Assembly: GCF_021462225.1 (NCBI RefSeq)
Contig: NC_061795.1
Location: 3,487,001 to 3,551,000 of the forward strand
Direction: 5' to 3'
Source of the DNA: Girardinichthys multiradiatus
Lineage: Eukaryota > Chordata > Actinopteri > Cyprinodontiformes > Goodeidae
Length of the DNA: 64,000 nt
Shown: positions 20,542-30,965 of the stretch, piece after piece
How the letters are laid out: every line of letters begins with the position of its first letter
Numbering within the stretch: the first letter of the stretch is position 1
Position numbers and translations under genes: made by a program
Notes under the pieces: generated by a model
What the model saw: the letters and a program-made list of their open reading frames with translations, nothing else
What the model was told of the DNA's origin: nothing
The model's database searches: none

Positions 20542-20983
20542 TATTTAAATATATCAAAACATGCGGATGACTTCCTTCCTCTTCGTTTGTCAGCTGCGAC
20601 TGATCTCCTTTTTTGCGTTTGTCGTTGTTTTTTACCGTCCTTAAACGATCACCAGGGGGTCTTGTTCTGGGTCTTTTGGATAAAACCATAATTCCTGAAC
20701 CTTCTTGACCGTCGATGTGTGTAGAACCACTCATTTTACTCACGGCTCTACCGATGACATCCGAAGCGATATTTGATGCAGCCGTTTTAAGATGGGGTTT
20801 TGCAATTGCAAATCCTTTTTTAACCAGAGGGGATACGAAGCGGAATAATTTTGAAAATAATGATCCAATTCCGCGTCCGTACATGACCGGGGCCCCATAA
20901 AACCCTGGCAGATTACCGCCTGATTGACTTACATAGTAATTTACAAAGCGATTTGGATCACGTCTCAGACTTAGATGTGCCAT
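20525..20983 (-). CDS. Basic virion-associated protein with amphipathic segment
   Basis: An open frame extends upstream to 21043, but the first 20 codons look like leader sequence. I prefer the ATG at 20983 (MAHLSLRRDPNRF). Around residues 30-75 lies a hydrophobic/basic segment (GIGSLFSKLFRFVSPLVKKG, then FAIAKPHLK and an Ala/Ser-rich helix). The C-terminal third is strongly basic (SKRPRTRPPGDRLR). The design, with an amphipathic segment plus a basic tail and a position between penton and major capsid genes, recalls adenovirus pVI/pX-like minor proteins. I infer a membrane-lytic or DNA-condensing role only by analogy. Confidence 0.7.
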   Translation of the reverse strand: MAHLSLRRDPNRFVNYYVSQSGGNLPGFYGAPVMYGRGIGSLFSKLFRFVSPLVKKGFAIAKPHLKTAASNIASDVIGRAVSKMSGSTHIDGQEGSGIMVLSKRPRTRPPGDRLRTVKNNDKRKKGDQSQLTNEEEGSHPHVLIYLNNGSFT

Positions 20984-21095
20984 GTTCTCTCTTGCCTGCT
21001 TGATGCAGTGTTGAATGACCAGCGTAATATGAATGATAACCAATCAATCTTAGAGGTTATATACATATCTCTGGAATAGTTTATACAAATAAAAT

Positions 21096-21869
21096 TTATC
21101 TCAGGCTACGTTGTGATATCACCGGTCTGAAGTGTAGTCTTATGACGGTCTTTCCATAGACAAAATTTACAGGAACGTTTTGGTCCGATTTAATTTCTAT
21201 ATTGATATTTTCAATATGTCTTCTGGAGACTGGAAGGTAGTGGGCGGGGTTAAACGTCTGAGTAATCATATCACTGAATGTGCCTTGTACTTTGACGGTC
21301 CGCAGTAAAGGTGCAAAAGTGTCGCCTACTATTTGTGGGCTGACCACGTCGCTGTAACAGTATAGGTGATAGAAACCAGCCTTTATATCCGCCGGAAAAG
21401 GAGCCAGTTTTGGTTCAGAAACATGAATCCATTCCCCTGGTTTCACGCCCATCATATAAGCTAGAGTGCTGAAGAAGCGTATTTCATACGGACTATTTGC
21501 TTGAAATGCAAATCTCTTTTGAACTTTGCTGAATTTAATGCGTAAACCCGATTTCAATTTTTTGAAAAACATTTCCATCTCTGTCTCGAGTTGAACAACG
21601 CTGTTATAGTAGCCACTTCTGATCCTTTGCGTATTGATCTCCACATCACCAACCTTCCTCCATTCAAAGTAGGCATCATAATCCGGTAAATTATGCCATG
21701 TATGAGGGTATGAAATCTCGGCTAATGCAACCATCCATTGGCCTTCTAAATCAATATGTTGAGCTAAATTTACACGGAAACTTGAACTGGTATTATTTTT
21801 AAACACTTCCATGCTAGCATTAGATGGAAGAGTAACGTAAAAGCCATCATCCTCTACCTGACGGTTCAT
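21096..21869 (-). CDS. Penton-like minor capsid protein, single jelly roll
   Basis: 257 residues, intact. The start (FYVTLPSNASMEVFKNNTSS) and the following HIDLEGQWMVALAEISYPHTW are typical of Polinton/adintovirus minor capsid proteins, as are MMGVKPGEWI in the middle and a C-terminal HFRPV. The protein would form pentamers at capsid vertices. It lies 38 bases after the integrase stop and precedes the other capsid genes on the same strand. Confidence 0.85.
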   Translation of the reverse strand: MNRQVEDDGFYVTLPSNASMEVFKNNTSSSFRVNLAQHIDLEGQWMVALAEISYPHTWHNLPDYDAYFEWRKVGDVEINTQRIRSGYYNSVVQLETEMEMFFKKLKSGLRIKFSKVQKRFAFQANSPYEIRFFSTLAYMMGVKPGEWIHVSEPKLAPFPADIKAGFYHLYCYSDVVSPQIVGDTFAPLLRTVKVQGTFSDMITQTFNPAHYLPVSRRHIENINIEIKSDQNVPVNFVYGKTVIRLHFRPVISQRSLR

Positions 21870-21907
21870 GATGCTGTGTCAACTGTGAGGTTTAGTGCAA
21901 ACCTTTT

Positions 21908-22996
21908 TTATACGTTTCGAAGTTCATCAAACTTGATCCAACTGTTGAATTTCTCAGGCCAGTTTTTCCAGCTTACAAAAACCTGTTTGACTCCCTTGAC
22001 CGTACGTCGTTTTAATATTTTTTCCACTTGATACATCTTGTCGTTAAATATTTTTACTTTTTGAAGTTCCTCAGCGTAAAAGGAACCCTCGATAGGTTCT
22101 CCATCCAAATCTTTGAGTTTGTATACAGGAGGAGAACGGGGTATCCGGTCATAGACTGTAAACACTTCATCCGTAAAACTCTGTTCGTATTTTTTGTCAA
22201 ACACTCCACGGACCTTGGATATTCTGACAAGATCCCCTTGTTTAAACGTTGTCACTGAGTCCTTGCAATATCTGTTGGACTTGACATCATACAGATTCTG
22301 AAACCCTTGAAAGGCATTTTCTGGGGTCACTTCCATAGGGCTCATTTTAATGCTGGAGTGGTAGGAATGGTTGTAGCTTCTAGCTAGGTTTTGCAGTACA
22401 TCGAAGTACCGCCGGGTATTGTTAGCTGTAAAATATCTCCACATCCTTGTTTTTAATGTGCGGTTAAATCTCTCGACCACTGAAGCTTTTGCTTCACTCG
22501 CTGTGGCAAAATGTTCAATACCGTGTTTCTCCATTAAAACTTTAAATTTCTTGTTAAAAAATTCTTTACCGGCATCAGTCTGAAGTTTTTTGGGGATCTG
22601 ACTTTCTGTAAAAACTGATTCAAATGCCTTTACCACCTCAGCGGCTGTTTTCCTCTTCAAAACTCGTACATACGCCCTTTTTGAAAAGATGTCAATGACT
22701 GTTAATAAATAATTATAACCATCATTTTCCATGGCCAGAGCTTGCATGTCACAGAGATCAGCCTGGAACTGCCTCAATGGTCTGGTGACAAAAACTCTGT
22801 TTCTCGGGAACTTTATTCTTGCAGGTTTATGTAGAGTATAGGTATCTTCTCCTGATAAAAAATCTTTAACTTTTTCAACCGCAACCTTCTTTCCCGTTTC
22901 ATCTCGCATAACCCTCCTCAGCCTATCTACACCCCCAAAACTTCCCGGATTTGAAGGGCTATAATATACTTTCTTCATCAGCCGTCTTCCTGCCAT
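21908..22996 (-). CDS. int: Retrovirus-like integrase with C-terminal chromodomain
   Basis: 362 residues, intact. The catalytic triad reads Asp80 (FQADLCDM), Asp141 (LQTDAGKEF) and Glu175 (SVVERFNRT), with 33 residues between the last two. An SH3-like region follows (FKQGDLVRISK, then SPPVYKLKDL). Residues 322-362 (YQVEKILKRR ... SWKNWPEKFNSWI) form a chromodomain, as in many Polinton and chromovirus integrases. The enzyme would insert the element with a 6-bp duplication, matching the flanks seen here. Translation from the ATG at 22996 gives a complete N-terminal region with no sign of truncation. Confidence 0.95.
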   Translation of the reverse strand: MAGRRLMKKVYYSPSNPGSFGGVDRLRRVMRDETGKKVAVEKVKDFLSGEDTYTLHKPARIKFPRNRVFVTRPLRQFQADLCDMQALAMENDGYNYLLTVIDIFSKRAYVRVLKRKTAAEVVKAFESVFTESQIPKKLQTDAGKEFFNKKFKVLMEKHGIEHFATASEAKASVVERFNRTLKTRMWRYFTANNTRRYFDVLQNLARSYNHSYHSSIKMSPMEVTPENAFQGFQNLYDVKSNRYCKDSVTTFKQGDLVRISKVRGVFDKKYEQSFTDEVFTVYDRIPRSPPVYKLKDLDGEPIEGSFYAEELQKVKIFNDKMYQVEKILKRRTVKGVKQVFVSWKNWPEKFNSWIKFDELRNV

Positions 22997-23319
22997 CTCT
23001 GCCGATTACTTGTTAAATAATGAGAAAAAACACACAGGAGGGTAGATTTATCCTTATTTTTTTATTATTATTATTTTTATTTATTTAATATAAACAAAAA
23101 ACAACCAGAAAAACAAAATCAGATAAAATGCAGATGAATTCAAACACTACTAGCTTTTAAACAACATTTTTGGGAAAGGTTACTATGTTGCTACTTTAAT
23201 TGTATTTAAATAGTAAAAAGAAAAAAGAAGAAAAATCATATAATGCAGATTAACTAAAGTACTGGAATACTAAAAAAAAACAAAAAATGATACAACAACA
23301 AGTCATCAAACATGTGAGA
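22997..23319. other. AT-rich spacer between integrase and accessory genes
   Basis: About 320 bases rich in A/T runs with no open frame. It contains several TTTATT strings (for example near 23060-23085) that could act as minus-strand polyadenylation signals for the accessory genes, and any promoter for the integrase-capsid block must lie here or be shared. Confidence 0.5.
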
Positions 23320-24159
23320 TCAGTTTGTCAGTCCATAGCACTCTGAAACAGAGTTAAGTTGTTTGAGATGTTTCTCATCGACCATGCGATCATAAACGTG
23401 CGCTATTGCACTGTGGATGCCTTGTACCGATTTCAGTTCATATAAAACCGTCTTGGCAATCGTCTTCACTCTGAAGTCATCCGCTTGTATGCTTCGAAGT
23501 ACCAGAAGATTCTGAATAGCAGGAATGAGTTTGGGGGTTACGAGTCGTCGTACGATGCGTTGAAAGTTGACTTGGTAATAATCCTCCCCCAGTACCTCCA
23601 GGCAATGGTGTTGACGCTGGCTTGGGTGGTTCGTTATACATCCATAGCAGGTTTCTCTGACATAGTTCAAAGAGGTTATGTTGAATAAATGAAGTATCGC
23701 TGTTTTCACCGTATTGATGAGGGTGGTTGAGAACCAACCGTCAATTTCGTCCTCCTGGTTACTCTCATCCTCTGCTGAAGGCTGAGGGTCCTCCATCGGT
23801 TCCAGGGTTTGTGTAGGGGCTTCGGTAGAGGGTGAGTAGCCGGTGGCTACCTCCTCCTCCACGACCACCTTCATGTCTTCAGGCAGGACATTCGCGTCTA
23901 CAGACTCAGCCATGAATAGCGGTGATGGTGAGCAGAGGTCTGGAGAAAGCGGTAGATATTTCATGTTGTATCCTGTAGGTGATGCAGGACTGTAGTGGTT
24001 CTCTGAGAATGAGGATGTTGAGGTGGATGGTGAGAAGAGGTCAGGGGAAGGCGGATGATATGGTCCAATGTTGAAGCTTTCATCGTGCTCAGGAGAGAAG
24101 TGGATCTCTGCTCGGTGGTTGTAGAGATCCCTGTATGGTGTCGGTCCACTCATTCTCAT
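23320..24159 (-). CDS. Accessory protein 3: disordered acidic N-terminus plus Cys/His domain, unknown
   Basis: 279 residues, intact. Residues 1-140 are Pro/Ser/Thr-rich and then acidic, with the motif SPDL(F/C)SPS occurring twice (near 38 and 72), suggesting phosphorylation or short-motif docking. Residues 141-279 look folded. A CYGCITNHPSQRQHHC cluster at 171-186 has the spacing of a possible metal site, followed by helices (FQRIVRRLVTPKLIPAIQNL). I have a vague memory of this GC..HPSQ..H-C pattern in other fish Polinton-type proteins but cannot name a function. The architecture is like small-DNA-virus early regulators. I looked for an LxCxE motif and found none. It has its own TATA-like box upstream. 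Confidence 0.7.
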   Translation of the reverse strand: MRMSGPTPYRDLYNHRAEIHFSPEHDESFNIGPYHPPSPDLFSPSTSTSSFSENHYSPASPTGYNMKYLPLSPDLCSPSPLFMAESVDANVLPEDMKVVVEEEVATGYSPSTEAPTQTLEPMEDPQPSAEDESNQEDEIDGWFSTTLINTVKTAILHLFNITSLNYVRETCYGCITNHPSQRQHHCLEVLGEDYYQVNFQRIVRRLVTPKLIPAIQNLLVLRSIQADDFRVKTIAKTVLYELKSVQGIHSAIAHVYDRMVDEKHLKQLNSVSECYGLTN

Positions 24160-24203
24160 GATACGATTCTCAGTGTCTGTGAGCTTGCAGTTATCCCCCC
24201 CCG

Positions 24204-24212
24204 TATATATAT
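24204..24212 (-). promoter_or_regulatory. TATA-like box before accessory gene 3
   Basis: TATATATAT lies 45-53 bases upstream of the ATG at 24159 on the minus strand, close to the normal distance if the leader is short. It may start a separate transcript for the 279-residue protein. It is the only such run between the neighbouring genes. Confidence 0.4.
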
Positions 24213-24231
24213 CATAGGAAGGGGCGTGTCC

Positions 24232-24579
24232 TCAGAAGAGGGTTCGTTCTAAACGTAAAACAGGAAACGTCAGCGTTTTTTTCACTGACATGACATCGAT
24301 CCAACTTCGTGACTTTTGGAAAAGGTCGGAAAGACGATGTCCAATTTCACTCATCTTCTCTGCCCAAGCTTCAAACGGCAGAGCCAGCATTGTCTTGAAT
24401 ACGCCGCAGTCTTGATTGAAAGCCTCCAACACAAACAGATCTGAGGGACTCGTCCGGTTGTTCCTGCGTCTGCTTGCCCGAAAAGACCAGCGGCCATTTG
24501 CTGTGGTTTTTGACCCCCACACTGCGCTAAAGAGAGGTTCTCTCTCAGCTATTTCAACATCGGATGGTATATGAAACAT
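24232..24579 (-). CDS. Accessory protein 2, 115 residues, unknown
   Basis: Intact small frame between two larger accessory genes on the same strand, with 30 bases to the upstream stop. The N-terminal half is basic (RWSFRASRRRNNR at about 31-43). The C-terminal half contains hydrophobic and helical segments (VFKTMLALPFEAWAEKM). No domain was recognised. Placement and an uninterrupted frame favour a real gene. Confidence 0.55.
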   Translation of the reverse strand: MFHIPSDVEIAEREPLFSAVWGSKTTANGRWSFRASRRRNNRTSPSDLFVLEAFNQDCGVFKTMLALPFEAWAEKMSEIGHRLSDLFQKSRSWIDVMSVKKTLTFPVLRLERTLF

Positions 24580-24609
24580 TCTCGCCCGTTTTACAGGTCG
24601 AGGAGACAG

Positions 24610-25188
24610 TTAATTTTCTTCTTCTTCTTCTTCTTCCTCCCTCTCCTGCCTTGAGACTGTTTCAGGGCTATCATTAAGGTGCGGGATTGCAAGCTTTAAC
24701 ACAGCCCAGTCGCTGTGGGTGAGTGTACACAGAGCCAGTGATCCATTAAATACCTCATCTTGATCCATTTGATACAGGCAAAGCTCTCCTATTTCATACA
24801 TGAAAATATAACCCCAGCTGCCAACCAGGCCATATGGCTCCAAAGACCATTCTTCCTGCAGAGTCTTGAACGGGGGTCTTTGTACCCTGCAGATGTAGTA
24901 TGTTGATTTCTTAGGAGCATTCAATTCACGGGATGAATACTGGTAGACGGTCACTGGGGTTTCGCACAGAACTGACATACCTCTTGGCCGAACCGAGGTC
25001 TGATTTTCAACCATGGTTGTTGAAGTTGATTTTGGATCCTCATCATCGGTAGAGTATGTCACGACGGGAATTCCGATAGGTATCTCCGTTGAGGAAGTAT
25101 ATGATGCAGTTGCTTGTTCATCATCATCATCTTGGCACGCGTTGCGTTTCTCCTCCGCTTGACGATAAACTCTCTTAACTCTAGCCAT
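24610..25188 (-). CDS. Accessory protein 1, 192 residues, unknown
   Basis: First gene of the leftward block. The start is basic (MARVKRVYRQAEEKRN), then comes an acidic and Ser/Thr-rich linker. The central part (about 80-175) looks folded, with aromatic-rich strands (YYICRVQRPPF, GSWGYIFMYEIGELCLYQM). The last residues are a Glu run coded by a TTC repeat on the plus strand (24612-24640). No known domain is seen. Being nearest the right terminal promoter, it is the likeliest early gene. The ATG at 25188 begins the only long frame in the right place. Confidence 0.6.
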   Translation of the reverse strand: MARVKRVYRQAEEKRNACQDDDDEQATASYTSSTEIPIGIPVVTYSTDDEDPKSTSTTMVENQTSVRPRGMSVLCETPVTVYQYSSRELNAPKKSTYYICRVQRPPFKTLQEEWSLEPYGLVGSWGYIFMYEIGELCLYQMDQDEVFNGSLALCTLTHSDWAVLKLAIPHLNDSPETVSRQEREEEEEEEEN

Positions 25189-25392
25189 TGTTGAACGGGT
25201 GTTCTTTTTTTTCCAACGAATGCTGCATGTAAAGTGCAGAGTTTTATCTCTGTATTTAAAGTAAACACTAAGGCACGCCCTATTGTTTTCATTGGGTTAT
25301 TCAAGGTTTAACGATGCTTACAAACACACCCCCTCTATTTTTAATTGGTGCTGATGCCAAACAGTTTCCGATAATACCATATTTGTCTTGTT

Positions 25393-25401
25393 CTATTTAT
25401 A
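25393..25401 (-). promoter_or_regulatory. TATA box at inner edge of right terminal repeat
   Basis: On the minus strand TATAAATAG matches the eukaryotic TATA consensus and lies just inside the terminal repeat, about 190 bases before the first accessory ATG. Upstream (higher coordinates) come an NF-Y-type ATTGG box, E-boxes and the tandem GC/ETS units. A weaker AT-rich box (tatttaaa, 25253-25260) is nearer to the ATG. No matching TATA box is present at the left end. Confidence 0.6.
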
Positions 25402-25403
25402 AC

Positions 25404-25638
25404 AAACACGCCCCTGTGTTTTAATTGACTCATTTAAGGTATTGCCCCTAATGACGACAACCAATCAGCATCCACTGTTACGCCCCCCTTGGACACACCA
25501 CCTGCTTGACCACGTGACCTCCTGCCCACGTGGCAACCACATGGCGCCCACATGGCCCCCACCGGAAGTCCCGCCCTCACCGGAAGTCCCGCCCACCTGT
25601 CAAAATGTTTGATGAAAGGGTGCACTTAAATTCTCTCT
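25404..25638 (-). repeat. Right terminal inverted repeat of the Polinton
   Basis: Reverse complement of the left repeat with the same order: agagaatttaagtgcaccc, two GGCGGGACTTCCGG units, the NF-Y-type box and the ccttaaatgag segment. It is longer than the left copy by about 20 bases carrying GGTCACGTGGTC. The end is CT, the mirror of AG at the left. Confidence 0.93.
25508..25533. promoter_or_regulatory. Two E-boxes in the right terminal repeat, one USF-like
   Basis: GACCACGTGACC (25508-25519) has the palindromic CACGTG core and differs by one base from the USF site of the adenovirus major late promoter as I recall it (GGCCACGTGACC). A second CACGTG is in CCCACGTGGC (25525-25534). The left repeat has neither: the first is in the segment it lacks, and the second reads CATGTG. 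Confidence 0.5.
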
Positions 25639-25644
25639 AATGTC

Positions 25645-25789
25645 ATTGGGACAATTTCAAGCTCACACAATATCAAAAAATATTGAACATCTTAGGTATA
25701 ACTTTTAAGTCTTTCACCAAATTTACAACATGTCACTAATGTAACACAAATGGAGAATAGTTTTGCCCAAAGAAATAAAAGTAGAGCAA
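25645..25789. other. Short unassigned flank right of the Polinton
   Basis: AT-rich sequence between the right target-site duplication and the next Tc1 element. No feature is recognised. Confidence 0.5.
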
Positions 25790-27125
<1,336 letters not shown>

Positions 27126-27129
27126 GCCA

Positions 27130-27560
27130 GTTGTAGAGGGGAGTAAATGAGCTATACAGTAAGCGCATCTACTAGCTTGAGCCTAGCAGATAATGGATAC
27201 CGGAGACGCAATTTATCACGCTTATAAGGGCTGTGTGGATATATTTACTGTAGGTTAAGGAGAGGACATGAGGGGAAAATACAAATAAACAAGACAAACT
27301 CACGTTACTGGATCATTAGTGTATAAACCACTCAATGAAATAAAGTCTGTCTTACTTTTAGAATATAACCCAATACAAATAAACTAGCCTCAAGGCTTAA
27401 AGGCCTATTAGCGTTCAAGCAGTTTAGCACCACAAGGGGAAAAAACAAAATGAGAATCAACAGCTTTTAAAATGTTTTGTCCTAAATTAGTTTTCTCTGT
27501 CTAGGCACAACCTCTTATGTGAACCGTTCTCGTGAACAGGTGGACAAGAAATCTAAATGG
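27130..27560. repeat. Interspersed repeat sharing sequence with 61055-61155 (opposite orientation)
   Basis: Segments ggttaaggagaggacatgag (27253-27272) and tgaaccgttctcgtgaacag (27520-27539) match, as reverse complements, sequence at about 61055-61155. In this copy they are separated by about 210 extra bases. It is probably the end of a mobile element or a dispersed repeat of unknown class. Confidence 0.45.
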
Positions 27561-27839
27561 CGATCTGTTTCATGGCGGGCGGTGGCTCTCAGTTCAGCCA
27601 GGGGGAAGCATCTGCTCTGACGGGACTCGTGGGCAGTATGCTGGGTTGGAATAACATGATTAGATTAATTAATTGGAAGCGTTTGGCTATGAAGACTAAA
27701 ATTCCTCAGGATTGTCACTACAAGCTGGTATCTGGCTATAAAGCATGTAATAACAGCAAATGCTTTACTGAAGAGGCATTTCTTGTAGGAGTTGCACAGT
27801 TTAAAAACTGCGTAATTTTGTGCTTAATTTGAAGAAACC

Positions 27840-29010
27840 ACTTGTATTAATCAATATGTTGAGCTTTTTCAATTTTGCATATTTCATTTGTTTGTTGCAA
27901 ATAGCTTCTTGTTTGTGTATTTTGCCAATTAACCTAATTTGTGGAGGGAGTCGAATGATTTTTGATCCAACTGTATCAGTTACAGAGACTAATTGCCATC
28001 TCACTTTTGCTAATTTTGCATATTTTGCTGCTGACAAAATTTTATGGACCTTTTTCCAATTCCTACTCCATAGTTTTATCGTTGACATTGATCACTGATC
28101 CATATGATGTTTTGTATTATTTTACTGTTGTTCCTTTACTCATCACATTTCTTTCATGAATGTGTAATGCTTTGAGGTTTATTTTACTTGTATCTTCCTT
28201 GGTGCTGACACAGAGACTGTTTCATTGTGCTCTGCAATGACAGTAACCTTTTTCTTGATCCTGATTCAGGTTCAGGAACAAACATTTATAGGTCTAAAAG
28301 CTGGTGCCTACATGTACAGCTATAGCACAGTGATGCAAGGGTGTTTTTGTTCACTTGTGTTAATAGCAGGGTGGGTGTTGTCCCCGTGACAAGATAAATG
28401 CCGACTACCCTGACAAGCTCTGTGAAAGTAAGTGAGCTGCTCCAAGTGCCCACACCCCAGAATCACTATTCATCCCTATGAAATGTGTTCAAATGAAACA
28501 GTGTATTTAATGACAGACTTGCTGGAAACTGAACCATTTGCAAGAATGCAGAAATTGTAATTGTGTGCTTGCATGTGGCTAGGTTGGTGCAAGATAATTT
28601 AGCAATCTATGTTTGAGTTCATTGATGTTTTCTTAAGTTATGTTATAGTTGTTTTAGAGATAGGGTGCTGAGAGAGATAGCTGTGTGTATGAGTGTACAG
28701 CTTGAAACGTAGTGCATGAAGAGTTTTTGTCTTTTAATGCCATGGCAGCTCTAATTCCTCAAGTTTTACTTTCTTTCATAATTATTTCTCTTTTTAGCTG
28801 CATTTCTTCAAAATAGTTTTTTTAAGTCTTGAGGTTGATGCTAGTTTCCTATCTTTACTCGCAATGAATTTTTGTGGAGGTGAGTGTCTGTCCAAGGGGA
28901 ACTAAAGTTTCCTCATGCATGTGTGCATTTGTTTATTGCAAATAGCTGCAAGTTTGTATATAGTGCCAATACAATTTACCATATGGGTTGAATGATTTTA
29001 AATGTAAACC
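27840..29010. repeat. Two related dispersed-repeat pieces (27850-27990 and 28915-29010)
   Basis: The strings tgttgcaaatagctt, gtttgtgtattttgccaatt and gaatgattttt at the first site correspond to attgcaaatagctg, gtttgtatatagtgccaat and gaatgatttta at the second. They look like two diverged copies of one fish repeat. The sequence between them (about 28000-28910) holds no coding frame or other feature I recognise. Confidence 0.5.
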
Positions 29011-29460
29011 ACTCAGGCTAGCAAACAGACGAGGTTCTGTAGCCTAAATTGGTCAAAGAATACATTCTGGCACGGATTGAAGGGTGTCAGTGTACATTGT
29101 TGTCACAGACTGGTCAGGGTTGTAACAGTGTTCCCTGATTGTTGTGGCCTCTCAGCAGAACAATGTGTGCAACTAAAAAAACTAAAATGGTTTAGTAAGG
29201 ATTTAAGGAGCTTTAAGTTGTTAACTTACCTCCAGGTTCAAAGTTCTCAATCTAATTGAGCATTTTAAAGGTGGGGTGGACAAACAGGTTTGATCCATTA
29301 ATAAAACTTCTAGGACTTTTGCCAACACCATGATGCCAGCACACATACAGAAAACTAATGGAGACCCCAAAGCCTGTAAATCAGGTGGTGCCCATGTCTG
29401 GTCCTTGAAAGCTACCATCCTGGAAACGTTTGGATGCATCCCTGCTTCAACTCATCTGAA

Positions 29461-30676
29461 TCACATGGCTTGTGGCTTTGACAAGTGATTCCAGAATCTC
29501 ATGGCGTTCCCAGGCCAGCCGAGAAACATAGTCCCTCCAGCATGTCCTGGGTCTTCCTCTGGGCTTCCTCCCGGTGGAACGTGAACAGAACACCTCCTGG
29601 GAGGCATCCTAACCAGATGCCCGAGTAACCTCAACTGGCTCCTCTTGGCATAGAAAAGCAGCGGCTCTACTCTGGGTCCCTCACAGATGACCGAGCTATC
29701 TCTAAAGGAGAGCTCAAACACCCTGCAGAGGAAACTCATTTCGGCCGCTTTTATCCATGATCTCGTTCTTTCGGTCATGACCCAAAGCTCATGACTATAG
29801 ATGACGGTAGGAACGTAGATCGACCGGTAAATCGAGAGCTTCGCTTTTTGACTCAGCTCTCTCTTCACCACGACAGACCGGTACAGTGGCCGCATCACTG
29901 CTGACACAGCATCAATCCGTCTATCAATCTCCCGCTCCATTTTCCCCTCATTTGTGAACAAGACCCCAAGATACTGGAACTCCTCCACTTGAGGCAGGAC
30001 CTCCCTCCTGACCTGGAGCAGGCACACTCGGCTCCAAACTGCTCCAGTGAGAGCTGTAGATCACGAGCTGATGAAGCCAATAGGACCACATCATCCGCAA
30101 AGAGCAGAGACGCAATCCTAAGGCAACGGATACCCTCAACACCTTGGCTGCACCTAGACATTCTGTTAGTTATGAACAGAACGGTGACAAAGGGCAGCCT
30201 TGGCAGAGTCCAACCCTCATGGAAACAGGTCCGACTTGCCAATGAAGACCAAGTCATACAGGGTCCTAACAGCACGTATCAAAGAGCCTGGTACCCAATA
30301 CTCCCGGAGTACCCCCCCACAGGATTCCCAGAGGGACATGGTCAAAGACCTTCTCCAAGTCCACAAAGCACATGTAGACTGGTTGGGCGAACGCCCATGC
30401 ACCCTCCAGGACCCTGCTGAGGGTGTAGAGCTGGTCCAGTGTTCCAGGGCCAGGCCGAAAACCACACTGCCCTTCCTGAATCCGAGGCTCGACTAGCTGA
30501 CGGACCCTCCTCTCCAGAACCCCCGAATAGACCTTACCAGGGAGGCTTAAGAGTGTGACTCCCCTATAGTTGAAACACACTCTACGGTCCCCCTTTTTGA
30601 ATAGAGGGACCACCACCCCGGTCTGCCAATCCAGTGAAACTGGCCCCGATGTCAATGCGATGCTGCAGAGTCGCAT
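29461..30676 (-). mobile_element. Non-LTR retrotransposon (LINE) fragment, reverse transcriptase pseudogene
   Basis: Minus-strand pieces read, in order, as RT fingers/palm (VVPLFKKGDRR, NYRGVTLLSLPGK, EGQCGFRPGPGTLDQ), the catalytic FADD box (LLFADDVVLLAS, near 30105), then EEFQYLGVLFTNEGKMEREI and a C-terminal part (PTVIYSHELWVMTERTRS). Several frame changes separate them (30676-30266, 30275-29895, 30027-29461). This is a very common type in teleosts. I do not commit to the clade. No endonuclease domain and no 3' tail were found, so it is truncated on both sides. Confidence 0.88.
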
Positions 30677-30965
30677 TAGCTAACACAACCCTACAACATC
30701 CAGAGCCTTAAGGAACTCTGAGTGAATCTCAGCCACCCTGTAAAAAGCAAAAATGAGATCCCAAGGTTTTTTTGTTCATAGTGTTACTTCCTTATTGTGT
30801 GTGGCATTAGACAATGTAGCCCCCTTGAAAAAGAAGGTAATTATTCATCGGACGCTGGCTCCCTGGTTTATTTTAGAGCTGAGTACTTTAAAGTGCAACA
30901 CTAGGAAAATGGAAAGAAAATGACACTCTACACATCTAGAGAAGTCTTATTAATCTGGAAAAATA

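Larger units (their letters stand above)
12444..25638. mobile_element. Polinton/Maverick (adintovirus-type) element, 13.2 kb, full length
   Basis: The unit has terminal inverted repeats, AG...CT ends, a 6-bp target duplication and the diagnostic Polinton gene set: protein-primed family-B polymerase, retrovirus-like integrase, packaging ATPase, adenain-type protease, major and minor capsid proteins. Genes run inward from both ends and converge at about 18.5 kb. The length is at the short end of the published Polinton size range. Only the polymerase is visibly broken. Similar elements in fish have been treated as integrated adintoviruses. Whether this copy could form particles cannot be told from sequence, and replication would require a polymerase from elsewhere. 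Confidence 0.95.

Noticed and set aside
23320..25188. LxCxE retinoblastoma-binding motif in the accessory proteins
   Set aside because: I looked for L-x-C-x-E in all three proteins and found only partial strings (such as LCE), so no such claim is made.
12444..25638. Adenovirus integration
   Set aside because: The gene set includes a retrovirus-like integrase with chromodomain and 6-bp target duplication, and the capsid proteins are of Polinton type, so adenovirus-like parts are shared family traits.
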